From Nocardioides sp. BGMRC 2183 (GTDB lineage: Bacteria > Actinomycetota > Actinomycetes > Propionibacteriales > Nocardioidaceae), in assembly GCA_008123405.1 (NCBI GenBank), contig VSSA01000009.1, forward strand, positions 62,001-126,000: a stretch of DNA of 64,000 nt. Direction: 5' to 3'. Within the stretch, counting starts at the first letter, position 1, and each line of letters begins with the position of its first letter. The notes under the pieces were generated by a model that was given only the letters and a program-made list of their open reading frames with translations, searched no databases and was not told where the DNA came from. Below, in pieces: positions 23,847 to 31,267 of this stretch. Position numbers and translations under genes: made by a program.

Positions 23847-24320
23847 ATGGACTTCGCCGACTTCGTCGCCCAGCGGCGCGCCGTACTGGTGCGCACCGTT
23901 GTCCTGCTCGGCTGCCCCAGCGGTGACGCCGAGGACCTGGTCCAGACGGCGCTGTTGAAGTGCTATCGCTCCTGGCGCCGGGTGAGCCGCGCGGACAATC
24001 CCGACGGCTACGTCCATCGCATCCTGCTCACCACCTTCTACGACGCCCGCAAGCGGCGCTGGAACGGGGAGCTGCCCACCGAGGTGCTGCCCGAAGGGCC
24101 GACCGTCCGGCCCGACTGGGAGACCGGGATCGCGGTACGACGGGCGCTGGCCCAGCTGCGTCCGGTCGAGCGTGAGGTGCTGGTGCTGCGGTACTACGCG
24201 GACCTCAGCGAGCGCGACACGGCCGCTGCGCTCGGGGTGGCGCCGGGCACGGTCAAGTCCCGTACGGCGCGCGCCCTCGCCGCGCTCGGCCCGCTCCTGG
24301 AGGTGCCCGATGCCCGCTGA
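23847..24320 (+). CDS. ECF RNA polymerase sigma factor, SigE family
   Basis: 157 aa. Region 2 is at residues about 10-75 (AEDLVQTALLKCYRSWRRV, NPDGYVHRILLTTFYDARKR) and region 4 at about 95-150 (LRPVEREVLVLRYYADLSE, AAALGVAPGTVKSRTARALA). It is the short SigE type with no C-terminal extension. The downstream membrane protein gene overlaps its last 11 bases, as expected for a sigma factor with a membrane partner. An ECF-type promoter upstream suggests positive autoregulation. Confidence 0.9.
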   Translation: MDFADFVAQRRAVLVRTVVLLGCPSGDAEDLVQTALLKCYRSWRRVSRADNPDGYVHRILLTTFYDARKRRWNGELPTEVLPEGPTVRPDWETGIAVRRALAQLRPVEREVLVLRYYADLSERDTAAALGVAPGTVKSRTARALAALGPLLEVPDAR

Positions 24321-25722
24321 CCGTCCCGGCTCGTCCGACCCGCTCTCCCCGGAGCGCGCTCGCGACCTGCTGTCCCAGGCCGGCGCGACCGTCGAGGTCG
24401 CCGAGTCGCACGGTGCCGCCGGCGACCTCCCGCCCCGGTCGGAGGGCATCGCCGCGCTGGTCGCGATCGCCGCCACGGTGGCGCTGATCGCCGGGCTCGG
24501 GTTCGTGCTGGCCAACCGGAGCGGGGACGATCCGGCGCCGGCCGACCCGCCGACCCCGACCACCTCCGAGGAGTCCGAGTACGCCTACCCCGCGGGCCAG
24601 GTTCCCTCGCTGCTGGGCTATACCGCCAAGGAGGCGACGCGGGTGCTGAAGCAGGCAGGGTGGCGCGTGGAGACCCGGGTGGTCCGCCGGGGCTGCGCCT
24701 TCAGCGGGATGGTCGGCTGGGTCTCGCCGGCGCCGGGCACCCGTCTGGAGCCCGGCGAGACCGTCCGGATCGACGTGATCCGCAACCGGCGGGTGATCGA
24801 CTGCGTCGGTGAGGTCGACTGGCAACAGCTGTATGAACTGGTGCGGTTCGCCCGTGGGCTCGAGGGCGTACCGGCGATGGCCGATGAGGTGGAGGTCGCG
24901 GTCGCCGGCGCTGAGGCGCCCCAGGACCCCTTCGTCCGTGACGTCGTCGACTCCGACGATCTCGAGCGCCCCGACGACTGGAGCCTCTGTGCCGACGCGG
25001 TCTGCTACAACCCGGTCCATGCGCTGGCCGGCATGGTCACCGACCCGTCGTCGTGGGACAGCCAGAGCCCACTGCTCGTCGCGGAGTGGGCGTTCGACCG
25101 GGTGTGCGGTGGGTCCGGGTCGGCGGCCGGTGGCGGGGTCCGGCTCTGGGCCGGTGTACCGGGCGACGTGGTGTGTCCGGCTGAATGGGTCGAGGTCACC
25201 TACGACCGGGTCGGTCGGATCACGAGCCTCACCGCGCTGATCGGCGCGGGTGGGGACGCCACGGGCGGGGACGATGCCGAACCGAGCGATGCGGCTCCTG
25301 CTGATCCTGTCCGCGCCGGGACCGCGGATACGTTTGTGGACTGGGCGCGTGAGGAGGGGCCGGCTCCGGCGTTCGCGGACCGGGTGCGCTTCTTGGTCAA
25401 CGGAGAGCCGTCGTTCGGGGCGCCGGCGTACCTCACTGAGCCCGAGCGGCGCTGGGCCTGGACTGGTTGCTCCGGGGCCAGCGGAGTGCGCTGCGGGATC
25501 AGCCCGATCACTCAACTGCGCAAAGACGGTCGCGAGATCATTGTCTCGGCCGGCCGTGCCGGGTGCACGGTGGCCGGCCTTCCGCCGGAACTCGAGACGG
25601 CCGATGCCGATCTGGTCAGCCTCACCCGGGGTGGGCCGGACGACTGCGACGGCGAGGTCGTCGTCGAGCTGTGGATCGACGAGGCGGGCGAGATCTACGC
25701 GGTCAACCTCGGCATGGGGTGA
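24310..25722 (+). CDS. PASTA-domain membrane protein paired with the sigma factor
   Basis: 470 aa. Cytoplasmic residues 1-55, one membrane helix at about 57-77, a short linker, then a single PASTA domain at about 97-160 (VPSLLGYTAKEATRVLKQAGW, and VSPAPGTRLEPGETVRIDVI split). The rest is an exported, cysteine-rich region (at least ten Cys) that I do not recognise. PASTA domains bind peptidoglycan fragments or beta-lactams in other proteins. ATG 24310 overlaps the sigma gene. Position suggests it regulates that sigma factor as an anti-sigma-like or sensor protein, though no zinc-anti-sigma motif (HxxxCxxC) is visible in its cytoplasmic part. Confidence 0.8.
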   Translation: MPADRPGSSDPLSPERARDLLSQAGATVEVAESHGAAGDLPPRSEGIAALVAIAATVALIAGLGFVLANRSGDDPAPADPPTPTTSEESEYAYPAGQVPSLLGYTAKEATRVLKQAGWRVETRVVRRGCAFSGMVGWVSPAPGTRLEPGETVRIDVIRNRRVIDCVGEVDWQQLYELVRFARGLEGVPAMADEVEVAVAGAEAPQDPFVRDVVDSDDLERPDDWSLCADAVCYNPVHALAGMVTDPSSWDSQSPLLVAEWAFDRVCGGSGSAAGGGVRLWAGVPGDVVCPAEWVEVTYDRVGRITSLTALIGAGGDATGGDDAEPSDAAPADPVRAGTADTFVDWAREEGPAPAFADRVRFLVNGEPSFGAPAYLTEPERRWAWTGCSGASGVRCGISPITQLRKDGREIIVSAGRAGCTVAGLPPELETADADLVSLTRGGPDDCDGEVVVELWIDEAGEIYAVNLGMG

Positions 25723-25745
25723 CTGGTCCCCGGGACCTCGACAAC

Positions 25746-25759
25746 GAGAACCTGTTCTA
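25746..25759. promoter_or_regulatory. KstR-like operator
   Basis: GAGAACCTGTTCTA matches the KstR consensus TNNAACNNGTTNNA except for the first base; the core AGAACCTGTTCT is a perfect 12-bp palindrome. It ends 13 bp before the SDR start codon and overlaps the expected promoter region (TAGTTTGAT). Confidence 0.6.
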
Positions 25760-25772
25760 GTTTGATGCGCCC

Positions 25773-26582
25773 ATGAACACCTACGTGGTCAGTGGAGCAG
25801 CATCGGGTATCGGGGCAGCGACGGCGGCATGGCTGCGCTCGGCCGGACATCGGGTGATCGGCGTGGACCTGCACGCCGGAGGCGACGTCGAGATCGGGGT
25901 CGACCTCGGCACGGCCTCCGGCCGCGCGGACGCCGTACGGCGCATCGGGGAGCTCGCCCGCGATGGCCTGGCCGGGATCGCGGCGTGTGCCGGGCTCGGT
26001 CCGGTGACCGGTCTGGACCCGCAGACGATGGTGTCGGTGAACTACTTCGGCAGCGTCGACCTGGTCGAGGCATTGCGGCCGTCGCTGGTGGCCGGCGGGT
26101 CCGTGGTGACGGTCTCGTCGAACTCGGTCACCGGCCAGCCCGGCTGGAACGCCGAGGTGGCCCAGGCTTGCTTGACCGGTGGTGAGGAGGTCGCCCGCAA
26201 GGTGGCCGACGGCGTCGAGGTGGTCCACATCTATGCCGCCACCAAGGCGGCCGTGGCCTACTGGACCCGACGCGCCAGCGCGACCGCGGAGTGGGGCGGC
26301 GCCGGCCTGCGGCTCAACGCGGTCGCCCCGGGGTTCATCGCGACGCCGATGGGTGAGGCGATGCGACAGGACCCGGTGCTCGGTCAGTTCGTCCAGGCCT
26401 ATCCCTCGGCCCTGGGTCGCCCCGGACGAGCCGACGAGGTGGCCGAGGTGATCGGATTCCTGCTCTCCGACCGGGCCTCGCTGATGACTGGGTCGGTGGT
26501 CTATGTCGACGGTGGCACCGACGCCCTGCTGCGCCCGGTGGCGCCGGCCGGGATCGATGTCCCCCCGATCCACCCTCGCTGA
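25773..26582 (+). CDS. Short-chain dehydrogenase, 3-alpha-hydroxysteroid dehydrogenase-like
   Basis: 269 aa. Classical SDR fold: cofactor motif SGAASGIGAAT (residues 7-17), acidic residue after beta-2 (VIGVDL, favouring NAD), NYFGS near 90, catalytic Ser in VSSNSV near 113 and YAATK near 155. The long insert between Ser and Tyr (WNAEVAQACLTGGEEVARK) is typical of bacterial 3-alpha-hydroxysteroid dehydrogenase/carbonyl reductase. A KstR-like operator directly upstream supports a steroid substrate. The stop codon (26580-26582) lies in a copy of the 32-bp repeat. Other alcohol substrates cannot be excluded. Confidence 0.85.
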   Translation: MNTYVVSGAASGIGAATAAWLRSAGHRVIGVDLHAGGDVEIGVDLGTASGRADAVRRIGELARDGLAGIAACAGLGPVTGLDPQTMVSVNYFGSVDLVEALRPSLVAGGSVVTVSSNSVTGQPGWNAEVAQACLTGGEEVARKVADGVEVVHIYAATKAAVAYWTRRASATAEWGGAGLRLNAVAPGFIATPMGEAMRQDPVLGQFVQAYPSALGRPGRADEVAEVIGFLLSDRASLMTGSVVYVDGGTDALLRPVAPAGIDVPPIHPR

Positions 26583-26694
26583 CCCGGCTCAAACGACTAC
26601 CCGGATCAGGCCGACCCGGCGCAAACGCACAGACGTGCGGTTCATATGAGCCGGGTCAGCGGCTTTCCGGTGTGCGTTTGCGCCGGGTCAGCGA
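26577..26694. repeat. 32-bp repeat locus: two direct and two inverted copies
   Basis: Direct copies start at 26577 and 26609; inverted copies have their GGGTCAGC ends at 26653-26660 and 26685-26692. Both pairs are exactly 32 bp apart. The SDR stop (26580-26582) is in the outermost left copy and the mhpB stop (26688-26690, complement) is in the outermost right copy. The outer left and right copies, and the inner pair, are mutually reverse complementary, so the whole 118-bp gap can fold as a long interrupted hairpin. Confidence 0.92.
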
Positions 26695-27620
26695 GCGGTG
26701 AGCACCCCGAAGCCGGCGATGAGTTCGGGGATCGGCCGGTAGAACGAGGAGGTCACCGCGTAGCGGCCGGCCGCGGCCAGGGCGCTGAACGCCGCGACCC
26801 AGGTGCGCACCTCGTGGGCCGAGTTGCCGGCGTCGCGCGCCATCGCCTCCGGCGTCATGGCGTCGATCCGGGTGAGGTCGCCGGAGGCCAGTACGTCGAG
26901 GAAGCGACGGTCCCAATCCGGGTTGAGGTCGCGGATGTCGGCGGTGCCGGCGGCGAACTCCTTCGCGGTGTCGATGACGCGCTGCTGCCGGGCGTCCCGT
27001 GCGGCCGCGGTGGGGTGCCGTCCGTCCAGCAGCATCGCCCGCTGGGCGTCGGTGGCGGTGGCCCATTGCGGCACGGGGGGATCGTGGGAGAGGCCCCCCG
27101 AGCCGATCACCAGTACCCGCTCGTCGAGGTCGGCCAGGAACGACCCGATCGCCTCCCCGAGCCGGCGGATCCGGCGCATCCGGGTGAAGGGCCGGGCCAC
27201 GCTGTTGACGAAGACGGGGATGGTCGGCACCCGGTCGATGCCGTCGAAGAGGATCTCGAGTGGCTGCACCGCGCCGTGGTCGATCTCCATTCGACGAGAG
27301 ATCGCGACGTCCACGTCGGTGTCGATGACGTGCTGCGCCAGCCGCTCGGCCAGTGCGGTCGGCACGTCCAGGGGTCCCTCGGCGGAGCCGTAGTCGCCGA
27401 CGCCCAGCGCCTCGTAGCCGATGCAGAACGGCGGCATCAGGTCGTAGAAGAAGCCGTTGTAGTGGTCGGGGGCGAAGGAGACCACCAGCGTCGGGTCGTA
27501 GTCGGCGACGAAGTCACGCGCCCGCTCGAAGGCGCCGTCGACCGCAGCCGAGACCTCTGCCGGCGGTTCGGCGAACTCCAGCAGCGGGCTGTGGGACATG
27601 CAGACCAGAGCCAGGCTCAT
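26688..27620 (-). CDS. mhpB: 2,3-dihydroxyphenylpropionate 1,2-dioxygenase (class III extradiol)
   Basis: 310 aa. Cleaves the ring of 3-(2,3-dihydroxyphenyl)propionate at the meta position using Fe(II). LigB-type features: CMSHSPLLEF at the N-terminus with the His iron ligand, SFAPDHYNGFFYD near 49, MEIDHGAVQPLE near 112 with the catalytic and iron-binding His, and GSGGLSHDPP near 172. The length matches E. coli MhpB (314 aa). ATG 27620 overlaps the mhpA stop (ATGA), so the two are translationally coupled. Its own stop codon lies in a 32-bp repeat copy. Confidence 0.92.
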   Translation of the reverse strand: MSLALVCMSHSPLLEFAEPPAEVSAAVDGAFERARDFVADYDPTLVVSFAPDHYNGFFYDLMPPFCIGYEALGVGDYGSAEGPLDVPTALAERLAQHVIDTDVDVAISRRMEIDHGAVQPLEILFDGIDRVPTIPVFVNSVARPFTRMRRIRRLGEAIGSFLADLDERVLVIGSGGLSHDPPVPQWATATDAQRAMLLDGRHPTAAARDARQQRVIDTAKEFAAGTADIRDLNPDWDRRFLDVLASGDLTRIDAMTPEAMARDAGNSAHEVRTWVAAFSALAAAGRYAVTSSFYRPIPELIAGFGVLTAR

Positions 27621-29416
27621 GCCGGGGCTCCTTCCTCGATCACTGGTGTCTCGACCACGGTCGGCTCGATCACGGTCGGCGGGACGGGCACCCCGTCGAC
27701 GCCGCCCCTCACCGGATCCCTCCGGTACGACGCCGCGGCCAGCGTCGCCCGCAATGCCTCTCCAGCTTGCTGGGCCAGCGCCGCCGCTGCCACGAAGCGA
27801 TCGGGCCGCAGCACGACGACCCCGCAGGCGCGGGTGTCGAACCAGGTCTTGAGCCGACCGGTGGGGTCACCGATGACGGTCACCGGCACCGGCGAGTCGG
27901 CGTACTCCCGCTCGGCCCAGCTGCGTTGGGTCTCGGGCATGAAGCTGACCAGCCGGATGCCGAAGCGTCGTACCAGTTCGAGTTCGTCGGGCCCCAGATG
28001 GCGGGCCGGGTTGTTGCCCCACGCGGCCAAGGTCCACCAGTCGCCGAGGACGTCGTCGAGCAGAACGTCAGTCGTGTCGACGGTGTTCACCCGCGGCTGG
28101 ATGAACTGCAGCCCGACCGGCGAGGTGTCGCCCGCTGCGTCGACGAACGGTTGCAGCCGGTTGCCGCGCAGCGACGCCGAGGACCGGCCGGGTTCCAGGG
28201 TGGCCTGGTCGACCACGACGCCACGGCCATACCGCGGCATCGGCTTGAACCGCAGCTCGGAGAAGTACGACTTCACCGACGGAGCCACGTTGAGCGCGGC
28301 AGCGGCGAGGTCGCGCAGGCGCCCCTTCACCGGACCGCACTTCATGATGGCACCGGCCGCCATGTTCACCTCGATCATGTCCGAGGCGTGCTGGTGGCGC
28401 TCCTCGGAGTAGCTGTCCAGCAGCGTGTCCTCGGCCTGCCCGGTGAGCACCGCGGTCAGCTTCCAGGCCAGGTTGGTGGCGTCGCGGATGCCCGAGTTCC
28501 AGCCCTGGCCGAGCCAGACCGGCATCAGGTGCGCGGCGTCGCCGGCGATCATCACCCGCCCCTTGCGGAAGGTGCTGGCGATCCGGCCGTGGTGGGTGAA
28601 GACGCGCTTGTTGATCACCGACAGCGCGTCCGGGTCGGGCACGTGCGGTGCGAGCAGGCGTCGCATGAACGCCGGCTCCTCGACCAGCTCGGTGGCCTCG
28701 GAGTCGAAGAGCATGAACTCCCAGCGGCGGATGCCGTGGGGGAGTCCGATCGAGACGTAGGGGCGACGCGGGTCTGCGCCCAGGTAGACCGAGGGTGTGC
28801 CGATGGGGTCGTCGGCGACGTCGACGACCAGCCACCGGGTCGAGGGCGACTTGCCGACGAAGTCCACGTCCATCCACCCCCGGGTGAACGAACGGCCACC
28901 TTCGCACCCCACGACGTACGACGCGGTCAGCGCGGTCCGCGTCCCGTCGGCGCGCTCGACCTCCACGCACACCCGGTCGCTCTCCTCGACCATGCCGACC
29001 ACGGTGTGTCCGAAGCGCAGCTCGGTCTCGTCGAACCTGTCCAGGCCGGCCGCGAGCTCGGCGTCCACCAGGGGCTGGATGAAGCCGTGCTTGCGGGGGT
29101 GGCCGAACTCGTCGGTGCGAGGGTCGTTGGTGGCCAGCACCTGACCCTTGCCGTTGACGAACCGGACCACGTGGTGCGGGACCGTGTACGGCTGCACCGC
29201 CTGCCAGAGTCCGGCGGTCTGCAGGGTGCGGATCGACTCGTCGTCGAGCCCGACCCCGCGGGGATAGTCGATCAGCTCCGGGCGCGCCTCGAGGACGGTC
29301 GCCCGTTGGCCGCGAACGCCGAGCAGGTTGGCCAGGGTGAGGCCGACCGGCCCGCCGCCGATGATCAGGACGTCGGTGTCGACGCGGCTGCTGCCGGCGT
29401 TGGTGTCGAGGCGCAT
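27617..29416 (-). CDS. mhpA: 3-(3-hydroxyphenyl)propionate hydroxylase (FAD monooxygenase)
   Basis: 599 aa. Hydroxylates 3-(3-hydroxyphenyl)propionate or the cinnamate analogue to the catechol, using NAD(P)H and O2. Rossmann motif IIGGGPVGLTLANLLG at residues 17-32, the DG motif VVGCEGGRSFTR near 167, and GDAAHLMPVWLGQGWNSGIRD split near 292-312 are characteristic of group A flavin monooxygenases. The C-terminal thioredoxin-like domain ends near DRFVAAAALAQQAG. The length is near E. coli MhpA (554 aa) with a longer C-terminus. It sits between mhpC and mhpB in one operon. Confidence 0.9.
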   Translation of the reverse strand: MRLDTNAGSSRVDTDVLIIGGGPVGLTLANLLGVRGQRATVLEARPELIDYPRGVGLDDESIRTLQTAGLWQAVQPYTVPHHVVRFVNGKGQVLATNDPRTDEFGHPRKHGFIQPLVDAELAAGLDRFDETELRFGHTVVGMVEESDRVCVEVERADGTRTALTASYVVGCEGGRSFTRGWMDVDFVGKSPSTRWLVVDVADDPIGTPSVYLGADPRRPYVSIGLPHGIRRWEFMLFDSEATELVEEPAFMRRLLAPHVPDPDALSVINKRVFTHHGRIASTFRKGRVMIAGDAAHLMPVWLGQGWNSGIRDATNLAWKLTAVLTGQAEDTLLDSYSEERHQHASDMIEVNMAAGAIMKCGPVKGRLRDLAAAALNVAPSVKSYFSELRFKPMPRYGRGVVVDQATLEPGRSSASLRGNRLQPFVDAAGDTSPVGLQFIQPRVNTVDTTDVLLDDVLGDWWTLAAWGNNPARHLGPDELELVRRFGIRLVSFMPETQRSWAEREYADSPVPVTVIGDPTGRLKTWFDTRACGVVVLRPDRFVAAAALAQQAGEALRATLAAASYRRDPVRGGVDGVPVPPTVIEPTVVETPVIEEGAPA

Positions 29417-29426
29417 CGCGGACTCC

Positions 29427-30287
29427 TCAGGCGTGGGTGAGGAAGTCGACGACGAGGCGGTTGAACTCTCCGGCGTGCTCGATCATCGCCCAGTGTCCGC
29501 AACGGTTGAGTAGCACCAGGCGTGAGTTCGGGATCGCTGCCAGCAGCCCGAGGCTGACCTCGAAGTGCAGCACCCGGTCGTCCTTGCCGTGGATCAGCAG
29601 GGTGGGCACGGCGATGTCGGGGATCCGGCTGCGGTCGACCTTGATCGGGATCGGCGCGCCGTGCGCGAGTCCGGCCACGTAGTTGGCCAGATGGTCGGGC
29701 CGGGCCAGGGCGGCCTCGGAGCGCGCGCGGGTGAGCTCGGGCGTGGCGAAGCGCTCCTTGTCGTAGGTCATGATCTCGACCAGCGCCTTCATGTTCTCCG
29801 GACTGGCGTCCCGGTAGGCCCGCACCAGCACCTTGAGGCCCTCACTCGGCCCGTCGCCCGGGCCGAAGAGCGAGGCGGCCCCGCGCCCGAGTGAGGCGCC
29901 CATGGTGACCAGGTGGGTGATCCGCTCCGGGTGGAGCGTGGCGAACCGGACCGCGGTGTGTGCCCCCATCGAGTTGCCGACCAGCGCGGCGCGGTCGATC
30001 GCGAGGGTGTCGAGCAGCCCGATCAGGTCCTGGTCGTGATCCATGTCCTGGGTGGCGATCGCCGACGAGCCGCCCCACCCGGGCATGTCGGGCGCGAGCA
30101 CGTGGAAGCCGGCGTCGGCGATCGCGCCGATGTTGCCGGAGAAGTTCGACCAGCCGGTCGCGCCGGGTCCGGACCCGTGCAGCAGGACCACCGTCGGGGC
30201 TGGGGTGTCGCCGGCCTCGTAGTAGCGGATGCTCGCGCCGGATGGCAGCACGACGTCACGGGCGGCGGACTCCTGGGTGAGTGTCAT
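29427..30287 (-). CDS. mhpC: 2-hydroxy-6-oxononadienedioate hydrolase (alpha/beta fold)
   Basis: 286 aa. Hydrolyses the C-C bond of the meta-cleavage product from MhpB. Alpha/beta hydrolase motifs: oxyanion loop LLHGSGPGATGWSNF near residue 38, nucleophile elbow GNSMGAH near 106, catalytic Asp in GKDDRVL near 230 and His in RCGHWAM near 260. ATG 30287 is chosen because AGGAGGAG lies just upstream; the open frame continues 30 codons further but without similarity. It is the first gene of the mhpCAB operon. No mhpD, mhpE or mhpF gene is in the window. Confidence 0.9.
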   Translation of the reverse strand: MTLTQESAARDVVLPSGASIRYYEAGDTPAPTVVLLHGSGPGATGWSNFSGNIGAIADAGFHVLAPDMPGWGGSSAIATQDMDHDQDLIGLLDTLAIDRAALVGNSMGAHTAVRFATLHPERITHLVTMGASLGRGAASLFGPGDGPSEGLKVLVRAYRDASPENMKALVEIMTYDKERFATPELTRARSEAALARPDHLANYVAGLAHGAPIPIKVDRSRIPDIAVPTLLIHGKDDRVLHFEVSLGLLAAIPNSRLVLLNRCGHWAMIEHAGEFNRLVVDFLTHA

Positions 30288-30315
30288 CGCTCCTCCTGGT
30301 GCTCGGTATCTACAC

Positions 30316-30336
30316 ATGCACCATCGATAAATGCAC
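30316..30336. promoter_or_regulatory. Paired ATGCAC motifs before mhpC
   Basis: ATGCAC occurs at 30316-30321 and 30331-30336, 15 bases apart, 29-49 bp upstream of the mhpC start. The same hexamer is at 31235-31240 before the MFS gene, where GTGCGATAT (31205-31213) gives an inverted partner. These could be sites for the IclR-type regulator encoded between them. Confidence 0.35.
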
Positions 30337-30413
30337 GCTGCGGAGCAAGTTTGAGCACCGCCACCCGACGATGTCAAGCGGCGGTGTCGGCGCCGGGCGA
30401 GCAGCGCGGGCCG

Positions 30414-31100
30414 TCAGCCGAGTGCGGCGTGCAGGGTCTCGGCTGCGGCGAGCAGGGCGGGCGGCGCGCTCTCGGCCAGCTCTGCGCGGTGGGTGATCAG
30501 GTTGATGCAGGCGGTCGGCATGCCCGGCGTCGACGGCAGCGGTACGGCGACGCCGTACGCGCCCGGCTCGACCTCGCCGAACGTGCTCGCGTAGCCCCTC
30601 TCGCGGCTCTCCGCGACGGCCTCCGGCTCGCCCGGTCGCGGCGGGAGCGCGGCGAGCAGCGCTACGCCGGCCGAGCCGCGTCCGAGCGGGTGGTGCCCGC
30701 CGGTGCGGAACGAGATCAGGTACGTCGCCCGCGGGGGCTCCACGACCGAGAGCGCGACCGCCTCCTGGCCCTCGATGACCAGCAGTGCCACGGTGGCGTT
30801 CAGCTCGGCGGCGAGGTCGCGCAGCACCGGGTCCGCCGCTTCGCGCAGGGTGAGGTGCACGCCGGTCGCCAGGGCGGCGAGCCCTGCCCCGGGGCGGTAC
30901 CGGTTGTCCTGTCCGCGGGCGACGAGCCGGAACTCGGCGAGCGTGGCCAGCAGGCGTGAGGCGATCGAGCGGTGCACGTCCAGCTGGCCGGCGATCTCCT
31001 GGACGCTGAGGCCGTCCTGCGCGCCGGCGACGAGCTCGAGCGCGCGGAGTCCGCGGGCGAGGGTCTGTGAGCCGGCAGCGGTGCTGCGCGCAGGTTCCAT
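30414..31100 (-). CDS. IclR-family transcriptional regulator
   Basis: 228 aa. N-terminal winged helix-turn-helix at residues 12-70 (ALELVAGAQDGLSVQEIAGQ, HRSIASRLLATLAEF), then an effector-binding domain with a GAF-like fold (GHHPLGRGSAGVALLA near 138 and AVPLPSTPG near 190). ATG 31100 is seven bases after TACGCT (complement of 31108-31113), so probably leaderless. It lies between the mhpCAB operon (same strand) and a divergent MFS transporter, and is the likely controller of both, as IclR-type MhpR is in E. coli. Confidence 0.88.
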   Translation of the reverse strand: MEPARSTAAGSQTLARGLRALELVAGAQDGLSVQEIAGQLDVHRSIASRLLATLAEFRLVARGQDNRYRPGAGLAALATGVHLTLREAADPVLRDLAAELNATVALLVIEGQEAVALSVVEPPRATYLISFRTGGHHPLGRGSAGVALLAALPPRPGEPEAVAESRERGYASTFGEVEPGAYGVAVPLPSTPGMPTACINLITHRAELAESAPPALLAAAETLHAALG

Positions 31101-31267
31101 GGGTCGCAGCGTAGACGGGTCGCGCAGTGGTCGTCCGCGGGTGGTTGTCGCGTTGCGGAAGTCGGGCGGGGGACTCGACAGGCCTCTGTGACTGCAGTCA
31201 CGCTGTGCGATATCCGAAACTAAGTGGGCGTTATATGCACACCGGATCTGGAGTTCGAGGAGTCCGC

